This document shows positions 7,188 to 13,702 of a DNA stretch of 14,310 nucleotides, piece by piece (position 1 is the stretch's first letter; each line of letters begins with the position of its first letter). Under the pieces are notes generated by a model that was not told the origin of the DNA, made no database searches, and worked only from the letters and a program-made list of their open reading frames with translations. The translations under genes and the position numbers were made by a program. This stretch comes from T1Sed10-49 sp046498405 (GTDB lineage Bacteria > Actinomycetota > Nitriliruptoria > Euzebyales > Egibacteraceae): the NCBI GenBank assembly GCA_046498405.1, contig JAWOAS010000113.1, positions 1 through 14,310 of the forward strand, given 5' to 3'.

Positions 7188-8576
7188 CTAGCGCAGGTAG
7201 TCGTTGGCGCCCTGCTCGAGCGAGGTCACCGCCGCGTCGGCGTCGCGCTGGGACATGAACTCCACGACGACGGCCATCGCCTCGTCGGTAAAGTTCGGCG
7301 GCGCCGCGCTGTTGTGGGCCAGCGACGGGACGAGGACGCCGTCCTGGAAGTCCTCGGCCGCGCTCTGGCCGTAGGCGTTGTACTCCGAGAGGTCGCTGTC
7401 GAGGCGGGCGGCGATCGACCCCTTGAGCGGGTTGAACGTGTCCTGCCCCTCGAGGGAGCCGAGGACCCGCAGCCAGTCGATCGTGCCCTCACGGTTGGGG
7501 GCGCCCTCGGGCAGGCCGAAGGTGTCGACGACGGTGATGAAGTGCCCACCGGTGTTCGGCGTGGCCACCCAGCCGAAGTCCCCGTCCGGCTCGAGCTCGA
7601 GGTCGGTGGCGAAGTAGCCGGCGGCCCAGTCGCCCATGATGTTCATCGCGGCGTCGCCCTCGGCGACGAGCTGCGCGGCGTCCTGCCAGTTGCGGGCCGC
7701 GTGGTCCTCGTTGATGTAGCCGAGCATCATGTCGAGCATCTCGAAGGACTCGACGACCTCGTCGCTCTCCCAGTCGGCGTCGCCGGCGAAGAGGTCGCGG
7801 TACATCTCGGGTCCGGCCGTCCCGAGCAGCACGGTCTCCCAGGTGTGCAGCAGCGTCCAGCTCTCGTTGTCACCGAGCGCGAGCGGGGTGACCCCGGCGG
7901 CCTCGAGCTCGTCGGCGACCTCGGCGAACTCGTCGAAGGTCTCGGGTGGCTCGAGGCCGTTGTCCTCGAAGACCCCGATGTTCGTGAACATCACGTTGGA
8001 GCGGTGGACGTTGACGGGCACCGAGTAGATGTTGCCGTCCTCGTCGGTCGTGAGCTCAAGGAGGGACTCGGGGAAGACGTCCCACCACTCCTCCTCGTCG
8101 TAGAGGAAGTTGAGGGGCTCCATCGCGTCGGCGGCGACCCACTGGTCGAGCAGCGCGCGGCCAGCGTGGATCTGGAACGTCCCGGGCGGGTCACCGGCCT
8201 GCATCCGGCTCGTAAGCACGGCCTGGGCATCGGTGCCGGCGCCTCCGGCGACCGCGGAGTTCACGACCTGGTACTCCGGGTAGCGCTCCTCGAAGATGTC
8301 GATGAGCGCGAGCAGGCCGGCCTCCTCGCCGGCACCGGTCCACCAGCTGAAGATCTCGACGGCGTCCTCGGGGATGGTCTCGGGGTCCTCGGGATCGATG
8401 CCGTCCTCGCCGGCCTCGTCGTCGTCAGCGTCGTCACCGTCGTCGGCGTCGCCGTCGGCAGCCTCGTCGGTGTCCCCGTCCTCGAGGTCGGCGATGGGGT
8501 CTTCGCCCTCGTCGTCGGCGCACGCGGCCATGAGAAGGACGAGCACTCCGAAGAGTGCGAGCAAGCTCTTGCGCAT
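7188..8576 (-). CDS. CUT1 sugar-binding lipoprotein (glucose/galactose-type solute-binding protein)
   Basis: Extracellular lipid-anchored receptor that delivers sugar to the two permeases. The 462 residues start with a signal peptide ending in the lipobox LMAAC, with lipidated Cys19. Residues 20-72 form a linker with 29 Asp/Glu in 53 positions and no basic residue. The binding domain starts about 73 with EIFSWWTGAGEEAG, followed by segments such as RMQAGDPP, VPVNVHRSNV and NIMGDWAAGY, which recall the glucose-binding proteins of Thermus-type CUT1 systems. I chose the ATG at 8576 because AAGGAGAG lies just upstream and the lipoprotein signal starts there; an in-frame ATG 21 bases further upstream would put the ribosome site inside the gene. 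It is the first gene of the operon. Galactose or a galactoside is the inferred ligand; glucose or mannose remain possible. Confidence 0.92.
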   Translation of the reverse strand: MRKSLLALFGVLVLLMAACADDEGEDPIADLEDGDTDEAADGDADDGDDADDDEAGEDGIDPEDPETIPEDAVEIFSWWTGAGEEAGLLALIDIFEERYPEYQVVNSAVAGGAGTDAQAVLTSRMQAGDPPGTFQIHAGRALLDQWVAADAMEPLNFLYDEEEWWDVFPESLLELTTDEDGNIYSVPVNVHRSNVMFTNIGVFEDNGLEPPETFDEFAEVADELEAAGVTPLALGDNESWTLLHTWETVLLGTAGPEMYRDLFAGDADWESDEVVESFEMLDMMLGYINEDHAARNWQDAAQLVAEGDAAMNIMGDWAAGYFATDLELEPDGDFGWVATPNTGGHFITVVDTFGLPEGAPNREGTIDWLRVLGSLEGQDTFNPLKGSIAARLDSDLSEYNAYGQSAAEDFQDGVLVPSLAHNSAAPPNFTDEAMAVVVEFMSQRDADAAVTSLEQGANDYLR

Positions 8577-8592
8577 CGGCTCTCTCCTTACC

Positions 8593-8632
8593 CGCATCCG
8601 CGGGCGTCACCACCGCTTGATGTTCGGATGCG
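8593..8632 (-). promoter_or_regulatory. 8-bp inverted repeat in the operon leader
   Basis: CGCATCCG (8593-8600) and CGGATGCG (8625-8632) are exact reverse complements separated by 24 bases, directly before the binding-protein gene. The repeat may form a leader stem or be part of a protein-binding site. It overlaps the downstream pair of GTTCG repeats. Confidence 0.3.
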
Positions 8633-8636
8633 TTCG
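8622..8636 (+). promoter_or_regulatory. candidate DeoR-family operator, site A (GTTCG x2)
   Basis: GTTCG occurs at 8622-8626 and 8632-8636, exactly one 10-bp period apart. Short direct repeats in helical phase are typical of DeoR-family operators, and the operon encodes such a regulator. The site lies between the proposed promoter and the first gene, a position suited to repression. Confidence 0.35.
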
Positions 8637-8694
8637 CCTCGACGTCCTGCTGCGGTGACGAGCAGAGCGGCGAGATCACCCGTTATGGCGGCTC

Positions 8695-8724
8695 AAGGTA
8701 CACCACGACCGGGCTCGTAGACAA
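8695..8724 (-). promoter_or_regulatory. candidate promoter of the galactose operon
   Basis: On the minus strand a -35-like TTGTCT (8719-8724) and a -10-like TACCTT (8695-8700) are separated by 18 bases. Transcription would begin near 8688, leaving a leader of about 110 bases that includes site A and the inverted repeat. Matches to the housekeeping consensus are moderate. Confidence 0.4.
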
Positions 8725-8750
8725 GGGGGTCTGCAGGAGATATCGCGTGT

Positions 8751-8764
8751 GAACGTGTGCGAAC
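8751..8764 (-). promoter_or_regulatory. candidate DeoR-family operator, site B (GTTC x2)
   Basis: Read on the minus strand, GTTC appears twice with a 10-bp period (plus-strand GAAC at 8751-8754 and 8761-8764). Over two 10-base units, 7 positions agree. Site B sits just upstream of the proposed -35 box and has the opposite orientation to site A. CGTGTG also recurs at 8746, 8754 and 8775. Apart from these elements I see nothing in the 336-base gap between the binding-protein and thioredoxin genes. Confidence 0.35.
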
Positions 8765-8912
8765 CGTTGCGCGACGTGTGAGGCGCGGTGCGGCCTCGCC
8801 TGCGGAGCCCCTGTCGGTCCCACCCTGCTCATGCATAGCGGCGCCACTGCCGGGGAACGGTGACGAGTCGCGCGCGACCGAACGACCAAGCACCCGACGA
8901 GAGGGACGCCGC

Positions 8913-9299
8913 ATGGCGACCGTGGCGATGTCCGTGGACGAGCTGCAGGAGCACGTGGAGGAGGGCAGCATCCTCCTGCTCGACTTCTGGGCCGACTGGT
9001 GCGCGCCCTGCCACCAGTTCGCGCCCATCTACGAGGAGGCGAGCGAGCGCCACGACGACGTGACCTTCGGCAAGGTCGACGCCGAGGCCAATCCGGAGCT
9101 CACCGGCCAGCTCGGCATCCAGTCGATCCCCACGCTCGTCGCCATCCGCGAGGGCGTCGTCCTCTACAAGGAGCCGGGCGTCGTGCCCGGCGAGGGCATC
9201 GACGACCTCCTCCAGCAGATCCGCGATCTCGACATGGAGCAGATCCACGCCGAGATCGCCGAGCAGGAGGCCTCGAGCGACGGCGAGCCGCCGCAGTAG
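8913..9299 (+). CDS. thioredoxin-family protein
   Basis: Cytoplasmic thiol-disulfide oxidoreductase that reduces protein disulfides. The 128 residues cover the thioredoxin fold with active site WCAPC (29-33; Cys30 and Cys33), the buried Asp24 in LDFWADW, and the cis-proline at 73 in SIPT. The active site has Ala where the classical protein has Gly (CAPC versus CGPC), and His34 follows the second cysteine. About 20 acidic, helix-prone residues extend beyond the ~108-residue domain. The ATG at 8913 has GAGAGGGA about 7 bases upstream; a longer in-frame opening from 8757 is not supported by any ribosome site or homology. No signal peptide is present. No thioredoxin reductase gene is adjacent. 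Confidence 0.93.
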   Translation: MATVAMSVDELQEHVEEGSILLLDFWADWCAPCHQFAPIYEEASERHDDVTFGKVDAEANPELTGQLGIQSIPTLVAIREGVVLYKEPGVVPGEGIDDLLQQIRDLDMEQIHAEIAEQEASSDGEPPQ

Positions 9300-9304
9300 C
9301 GGGG

Positions 9305-9330
9305 GCGCCGGGCGCGGAGGTGCCCGGCGC
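9305..9330. terminator. bidirectional hairpin between convergent thioredoxin and nucleotidyltransferase genes
   Basis: GCGCCGGGC (9305-9313) and GCCCGGCGC (9322-9330) are perfect complements around an 8-base loop. The hairpin fills the 38-base gap between two genes that end toward each other, so it can serve both strands. It lacks T-runs, as is common in very GC-rich genomes. Confidence 0.65.
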
Positions 9331-9337
9331 GGCGGCC

Positions 9338-9847
9338 TCAGCCGCGCGTCGCGCGCTCGAGCTCGGCGACGACCTCGCGGTCCTTGGCCCGGCCGGTGGC
9401 CGACTTCATCGCGATGAGCGCCTCGCGACCGGCCACGTCGATCTCGCGTCCGTCGACGTCGACGGGGCCGGCCTGCGCGGCCAGGCGCGCGTAGCCCGAC
9501 GACCCCGGTGGGTCCCAGACGACGTCGAGCGCCCCGTGGCGGGTCGCCAGGCTCACGACCTGCCGGCTCGTGAGCAGCTCGGCGTCGATGGCCACGCCGT
9601 CGACGGGCCCCTGACCGGTCACCCACCGCGCGTCGACGGCCTCGAGCGCGGCGCCGAGGCGCGCGAGGTTGGCCCCACCCCCGCCGGGCGCGATGTCGAC
9701 GTCGTCGGTGACCCGCGTCGCCCCGCGCAGGCGCGCGGCGGTCCCACCGATGAGCACGAAGCGGACCTCGGCGTCGGCGAGGGCGGCCAGCAGCCGCCGC
9801 TGCGCGCCGCCGAGTCGTGCGTCGCCCGCGCTGTCCCCGTCGTGCAT
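9338..9847 (-). CDS. stand-alone nucleotidyltransferase-fold protein (MNT/AbiEii-like)
   Basis: The 169 residues match the minimal DNA polymerase-beta-type nucleotidyltransferase fold. IGGTAARLRGATRVTDDVDI spans 33-52, giving the GG helix start and catalytic Asp49 and Asp51. The third acidic residue is probably Asp108 in ALDVVWD. The C-terminal MKSATGRAKDREVVAEL (147-163) fits the lysine-rich end seen in many small homologues. The triad looks intact, so the protein is probably active in transferring a nucleotide to an unknown target. The ATG at 9847 has GAGGG about 5 bases upstream; an ATG at 9886 would add 13 residues. No HEPN-type or AbiEi-like partner gene is adjacent, so a toxin-antitoxin role is only a possibility. 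Confidence 0.78.
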   Translation of the reverse strand: MHDGDSAGDARLGGAQRRLLAALADAEVRFVLIGGTAARLRGATRVTDDVDIAPGGGGANLARLGAALEAVDARWVTGQGPVDGVAIDAELLTSRQVVSLATRHGALDVVWDPPGSSGYARLAAQAGPVDVDGREIDVAGREALIAMKSATGRAKDREVVAELERATRG

Positions 9848-9985
9848 GTGGCCCTCGATCGCTGCGGGTGCCCGGGCCGCTAGCATCGCACGCGTCGCCC
9901 CGTGCGCCGACGACGGGCGCCGGCGCGACGCCCGGTCGGCGGACCCGCCCCCGCCGACCGACGCCGAGGCCGCCGTCGAGGAGCC

Positions 9986-11146
9986 GTGCACCCCCAGCCC
10001 CACGCCCCGCTCGCGCCACGGACCACCCTCGAGGTGGGCGGGCCCGCCGACGTCCTCGTCGAGGCCGCCGACGCCGCGACGCTGGCCGAGGCTGCCGCCC
10101 TTGCCCACGAGGAGCACGACGGGCTCCTGCACCTCCTCGGGCACGGCAGCAACGTCGTCGTCTCCGACGACGGGCTGCGTGGCGTGACCGTCGTGCTCTC
10201 CGGCGGGGCCGTCGAGGAGGCCGTCCCGGGGGAGGCGACGACCCTCGTGCGCGTCGGCGGGGGCATGCGCTGGGACGACCTCGTCGCCTGGAGCGTCGAG
10301 GCCGGCCTGGCGGGGATCGAGCTGCTCAGCGGCATCCCCGGCACCGTCGGCGCCGCGCCGGTGCAGAACATCGGCGCCTACGGCCAGGCGCTCGACGAGA
10401 CCTTCGTCGCGCTGACCGCGCTCGACCGGCGGACCGGCGAGCTCGTGGCCCTCGACGCCGACGCCTGCGCCTTCGGCTACCGCGACAGCCGCTTCAAGCG
10501 CGACTGGCGCGACCGGTTCGGCATCGTCGAGGTCACCCTGGCCCTGCGCGCCGAGCCCGACGGGCCGCCCTCCTACCGCGACCTCGAGCGGCACTTCGCC
10601 GAGCACGGCGGGGACCCCGAGGACCTCGTCGAGCGTCGACGCGCGGTCCTCGCGGTGCGCCGCGCCAAGTCGATGGTGTGGGATCCCGGCGACCCGCTGT
10701 CGCGCAGCGCGGGATCGTTCTTCATGAGTCCGTGGCTGCCGCGCCAACGCGCCGTCGAGCTCGTCGACGGGGTGCGCGGGGCCGGCGCCGGCGAGCGCCT
10801 CTTCGCCTGGTACTCCGGGGCCGAGGCCGAGACCGTCAAGGTGCCCGCCGCGATGGTCCTGCTCGCCGCGGGGTTCGCCAACGGCGACCGCTGGGGGCGG
10901 GTCGGCCTCTCCCCGCGCCACGTCCTGGCCCTCGTCAACCACGGTGGGGCGAGCGCGCAGGAGGTCGCCGACGTCGCCGCGCACGTCGTCGCGACCGTCC
11001 GTGGCCGTCTCGGGGTGGAGCTGCGCGCCGAGCCGCGCTTCCTCGGTGCCTTCCGTCCCTTCGACCCGGAGGCCTTCGCCGCCGGCGCGCCCTACACCCC
11101 CGGCGAGGCGGCGACGCCGACATGGGCCCGCGAGAGCACGCGCTGA
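9986..11146 (+). CDS. murB: UDP-N-acetylenolpyruvoylglucosamine reductase
   Basis: FAD enzyme that uses NADPH to reduce UDP-GlcNAc-enolpyruvate to UDP-MurNAc, the second committed step of peptidoglycan synthesis. The 386 residues are long for the family. The FAD-binding part has GHGSNVVVSDDG (52-63) and SGIPGTVGAAPVQNIGAYG (115-133). The type I motif YRDSRFK (165-171) carries the expected catalytic Arg166. GSFF (243-246) gives the proton donor Ser244, and AEPRF (348-352) the catalytic Glu349. The usual lysine and asparagine after GSFF are replaced by Met and Ser. The start is taken as GTG at 9986, with GAGGAG upstream at an unusually short spacing; GTG at 9902 would add 28 Arg/Pro-rich residues and has no ribosome site. 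No other mur genes are near. Confidence 0.93.
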   Translation: MHPQPHAPLAPRTTLEVGGPADVLVEAADAATLAEAAALAHEEHDGLLHLLGHGSNVVVSDDGLRGVTVVLSGGAVEEAVPGEATTLVRVGGGMRWDDLVAWSVEAGLAGIELLSGIPGTVGAAPVQNIGAYGQALDETFVALTALDRRTGELVALDADACAFGYRDSRFKRDWRDRFGIVEVTLALRAEPDGPPSYRDLERHFAEHGGDPEDLVERRRAVLAVRRAKSMVWDPGDPLSRSAGSFFMSPWLPRQRAVELVDGVRGAGAGERLFAWYSGAEAETVKVPAAMVLLAAGFANGDRWGRVGLSPRHVLALVNHGGASAQEVADVAAHVVATVRGRLGVELRAEPRFLGAFRPFDPEAFAAGAPYTPGEAATPTWARESTR

Positions 11147-11160
11147 GGCGCGCCCTCGCG

Positions 11161-11174
11161 GCGGCCCGTGCCGC
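11161..11174. terminator. short hairpin between convergent murB and dhaK
   Basis: A 5-bp stem GCGGC/GCCGC with a 4-base loop sits in the 39-base gap where the two genes meet. It is weak and has no T-run; its only support is position. Confidence 0.25.
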
Positions 11175-11185
11175 TCAGCGCTCGC

Positions 11186-12184
11186 TCAGCACTGCGCGAA
11201 GGCGATCGCGTCGGCGGGGGCGTCGAGCAGGCGGGTGAGCTCGTCGTCGAGGCGGAGCAGCGAGACCGAGCAGCCGGCCATCTCCATCGAGGTCGCCGCC
11301 TCCATCGCGTAGGTGCGGTGCACCGCCACGCCGCGCTCGGCGAGCACGGACAGGACCTTGCGCGCGAGGATGTAGAGCTCCATCGGCGGGGTCGCCCCGA
11401 GGGAGTTGACGAGCACGGCGACGGTGTCGCCCTCGGCCAGCGGCAGGTCGTCGGCGGGCCGGGTCGTCAGCTCGGTGGCCACGGCGTCGGCGGACTCGAG
11501 CTTGCGCCGCGAGACGCCGGGCTCGCCATGCAGGCCCATGCCGAGCTCCATCTCGTCGTCGCCGAGCTCGAAGGTCGGCTCACCGGCGGCGGGCACGGTG
11601 CAGGGCGCGAGCGCCATGCCCATGCTGCGCAGCTCGCTGATGGCCTTGCGTCCGACGGCGAGGACCTCGTCGAAGCTCTTGCCCTCCGCCGCGGCGGCCC
11701 CGACGACCTTCTGGACGAAGAAGTTGCCGGCGATGCCACGGCGCCCCACCGAGGTCGGTCCGTCCTCGACGCTGACGTCGTCGTTGACGAGCAGGGTGTC
11801 GACACGGATGCCCTCGGCCTCGGCCTCCTCGGCGGCGAGGTCGAAGTTCAGCACGTCGCCGGTGTAGTTGTTGTAGATCTGGATGACGCCCTGCCCGGCA
11901 TCGGCGGCGCGCAGGCAGGCGATGATCTGGTCGGGCGTCGGGGAGGTGAAGACCTCACCCTGCACCGCGGCGTCGATGAGGCCGTCGCCGATGCCGCCCC
12001 AGAACGCCGGCTCGTGGCCAGCGCCCCCACCGCTGATGAGGGCGACCTTGCCCGCGACGGGCCCGTCGGCGCGCACGAGGATGTGGTGGTCGTCGAGCTT
12101 GCGCACCCGGTTGGGGTGCGCGGCGGCCACGCCCTCGAGGGTCTCGCGGACGACGTCATCGACGGCGTTGATGAGCTTCTTCAT
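11186..12184 (-). CDS. dhaK: dihydroxyacetone kinase substrate-binding subunit (DhaK), no DhaL partner nearby
   Basis: DhaK binds dihydroxyacetone or a similar short ketose covalently through a histidine, and a DhaL domain then phosphorylates it. The 332 residues cover the whole Dak1 domain. GGGAGHEPAFWGG (52-64) includes His57. NNYTGDVLNF (105-114) includes Asp110. GMGLHGEPG (216-224) includes His219, which corresponds to the covalent His of E. coli DhaK. The ATG at 12184 has AAGGAG about 7 bases upstream. It follows a zinc dehydrogenase gene on the same strand after about 100 bases. dhaL and dhaM, usually directly downstream, are absent: murB converges on it 39 bases past its stop. The substrate could be dihydroxyacetone, erythrulose or another ketose. 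A DhaQ-like regulatory paralogue is less likely given the genes around it. Confidence 0.9.
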   Translation of the reverse strand: MKKLINAVDDVVRETLEGVAAAHPNRVRKLDDHHILVRADGPVAGKVALISGGGAGHEPAFWGGIGDGLIDAAVQGEVFTSPTPDQIIACLRAADAGQGVIQIYNNYTGDVLNFDLAAEEAEAEGIRVDTLLVNDDVSVEDGPTSVGRRGIAGNFFVQKVVGAAAAEGKSFDEVLAVGRKAISELRSMGMALAPCTVPAAGEPTFELGDDEMELGMGLHGEPGVSRRKLESADAVATELTTRPADDLPLAEGDTVAVLVNSLGATPPMELYILARKVLSVLAERGVAVHRTYAMEAATSMEMAGCSVSLLRLDDELTRLLDAPADAIAFAQC

Positions 12185-12197
12185 GCCCGGCTCCTTG

Positions 12198-12219
12198 TCG
12201 TTGGGGTCCCTCGTTGGGG
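12198..12219 (-). repeat. 9-bp direct repeat before the dhaK ribosome site
   Basis: On the minus strand CCCCAACGA occurs twice with a 13-base period, directly upstream of the AAGGAG of dhaK. It could be a binding site or chance. The rest of the 101-base gap shows no other clear signal. Confidence 0.3.
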
Positions 12220-12285
12220 GTTGCGGCGTCTCGGGCCTCGGGGTCGGGCCACCTCGGCCCCGTCATCGCGCGGGTCGCAGGGCGA

Positions 12286-13323
12286 CTACGGCACGACGGC
12301 GACCTTCAGTCCCTCCCGGGCGATGACGGCCTCGACGGCCCGGCCGACGTCCTCGATGCCGAAGCGGTGGGTGACGAGCGAGGCGGTGTCGACCTTGCCG
12401 CTCGTGATGAGGTCGACCGCGACCCGGTAGTCGCGCCGTCGGGTGTTCGAGGATCCGACGATCGACACCTCGCGGTAGTGCACGAGGTTGGCCCGCAGCT
12501 CCGCCCAGCCGGCTCCCGCGAGTCCGGCGAAGACGTTGACCGAGCCTCCGGTGCGGGCCAGTGACAGCGCCTCGTCGACGAGGGCGGGCACGCCGGCGGC
12601 GATGATCGTCGTGTCGACGCCGATGCCGCGCGTGACCTCCTCGACGACCGCGGCGAGGTCCTCGGTCTGGGGATCGACGGTGACCGTCGCGCCGAAGCGC
12701 CGGGCGGTCTCCTGCCGCGCCGCGCCGCTCTCGCTCACGATCACCGCGCGGGCGCCCTTGGCGAGGGCGAGCTGGAGGTGGAGCAGGCCGATCGGCCCGG
12801 CGCCCATGATGAGGACGGTGTCGCCGACGGCGATCGGGGAGAGCCGCTGACCGGTGACCACGCAGGCGAGCGGCTCGGCGAGGGCGAGCCGCTCGGGGGC
12901 CACGGGCTCGTCGACGGGGAAGACGCACCCGGCCTCGACCGAGGCGGCGGGGACGAGCACGTACTCGGCGAGGCCGCCGTCGATCTCGTAGCCGACGATC
13001 CTCAGGTGCGCACAGGCGTTCTCGCGCTCATGGGTGCACTCCCAGCAACGGCGGCAGGGCACGCCGGGCATGAGCGCGACCTGGGTGCCGATCGCATGGC
13101 CCTCCACGCCCGCCCCGACCTCGACGATCGTGCCGGAGAGTTCGTGGCCGAGCACGACCGGCAGGACGACGTTCGAGGTCTTCTCGCCGCGGAGGATCCG
13201 CACGTCGGTGCCGCAGAGCGTGTTCGCGCCCACCTCGAGGAGGAGCTCGCCCGGTCCGGCCGATGGCGTCGGGAGGTCGACGACAGCGAGGTCGTTGAGG
13301 TCGGAGAGCCGGGCTGCGCGCAT
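12286..13323 (-). CDS. zinc-dependent medium-chain alcohol/polyol dehydrogenase
   Basis: Cytoplasmic NAD(P)-linked oxidoreductase of the MDR superfamily (sorbitol, threonine and galactitol-phosphate dehydrogenase group). The 345 residues are full length. Catalytic-zinc residues are Cys37 (CGTD), His60 and Glu61 (GHE), and Glu150. Four structural-zinc cysteines are at 90, 93, 96 and 104. The cofactor motif GAGPIG is at 174-179, and an acidic residue soon after the second beta strand (VSES) favours NAD over NADP. The ATG at 13323 has GAGGAGG about 5 bases upstream and a good promoter in front. The partner gene is dhaK, so oxidation of a polyol to a ketose that DhaK then handles is the simplest reading. 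The exact substrate cannot be read from sequence; glycerol, erythritol or threitol-like polyols are candidates. Confidence 0.88.
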   Translation of the reverse strand: MRAARLSDLNDLAVVDLPTPSAGPGELLLEVGANTLCGTDVRILRGEKTSNVVLPVVLGHELSGTIVEVGAGVEGHAIGTQVALMPGVPCRRCWECTHERENACAHLRIVGYEIDGGLAEYVLVPAASVEAGCVFPVDEPVAPERLALAEPLACVVTGQRLSPIAVGDTVLIMGAGPIGLLHLQLALAKGARAVIVSESGAARQETARRFGATVTVDPQTEDLAAVVEEVTRGIGVDTTIIAAGVPALVDEALSLARTGGSVNVFAGLAGAGWAELRANLVHYREVSIVGSSNTRRRDYRVAVDLITSGKVDTASLVTHRFGIEDVGRAVEAVIAREGLKVAVVP

Positions 13324-13351
13324 GGGTCCTCCTCACAAAGGGCGTGCGGTG

Positions 13352-13379
13352 ACCCTGCCACCGGGGGCCGGGGTGTCAA
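13352..13379 (-). promoter_or_regulatory. promoter of the dehydrogenase-dhaK unit
   Basis: On the minus strand a perfect -35 box TTGACA (13374-13379) is followed after 16 bases by CAGGGT (13352-13357), close to the actinobacterial TAGGGT -10. The predicted start lies near 13345, leaving a leader of about 20 bases that contains the ribosome binding site. Confidence 0.6.
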
Positions 13380-13497
13380 GAGGCATTGGCCAGTTCCGCG
13401 CACACCGGTGGCGGATCGGGCCGGCACAGACGCCACGAACCGCCGATCACGGACGCCACGCCCGCCCCACGACCCCCGAGGGTCGAGCCGAGCGCCT

Positions 13498-13529
13498 CGG
13501 CAGCGCGCTTGCGGCGCGCCTCGCTGCCG
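13498..13529. repeat. inverted repeat in the divergent intergenic region
   Basis: CGGCAGCG (13498-13505) and CGCTGCCG (13522-13529) are exact complements around a 16-base GC-rich spacer that can pair further. It lies between the dehydrogenase promoter and the DoxX-like gene. Function unknown. I see no small gene in the surrounding 379-base gap. Confidence 0.25.
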
Positions 13530-13662
13530 CCGAGCCCTGAGCGACGCCACGGCCGGTCGACGGGCACTCAGGCCCCACCAGCCGGTGTTGCGTGAGCCGG
13601 TCCGACGGTTGAGCGCTGCCCTGCTCGGGTAGCGAGGTGCGCAACAGTCGGCATGGTACGGA

Positions 13663-13678
13663 GCACCGGAGGCGGTGC
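13663..13678 (+). other. leader stem-loop before the DoxX-like gene
   Basis: GCACCG/CGGTGC with a 4-base loop lies about 25 bases before the start codon and overlaps a 10-base palindrome GGTGCGCACC (13674-13683). It may be an operator or a leader structure; chance is possible. Confidence 0.25.
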
Positions 13679-13702
13679 GCACCGAGAGCAAGGGAGGGGT
13701 CG

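Noticed and set aside
6933..8720. A 595-codon plus-strand open frame opposite the sugar-binding protein
   Set aside because: Val/Gly/Asp-rich shadow of the lipoprotein's acidic codons with no domain or start signal.
8854..8885. Possible ECF-type promoter (GGAAC) before the thioredoxin gene
   Set aside because: No matching GTT or CGTC -10 element at 16-18 bases, so a redox-sigma link is not supported.
9338..11146. Toxin-antitoxin pair formed by the nucleotidyltransferase and a neighbour
   Set aside because: The neighbours are a thioredoxin and MurB, both housekeeping families; no antitoxin-like small gene fits in the gaps.
11168..12430. A 420-codon plus-strand open frame opposite dhaK
   Set aside because: Antisense shadow; it runs through two genuine minus-strand genes and shows no motif.
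13324..13702. Small gene or RNA in the 379-base intergenic region
   Set aside because: Only a promoter, an inverted repeat and a leader stem-loop could be supported; short open frames there lack ribosome sites and plausible composition.
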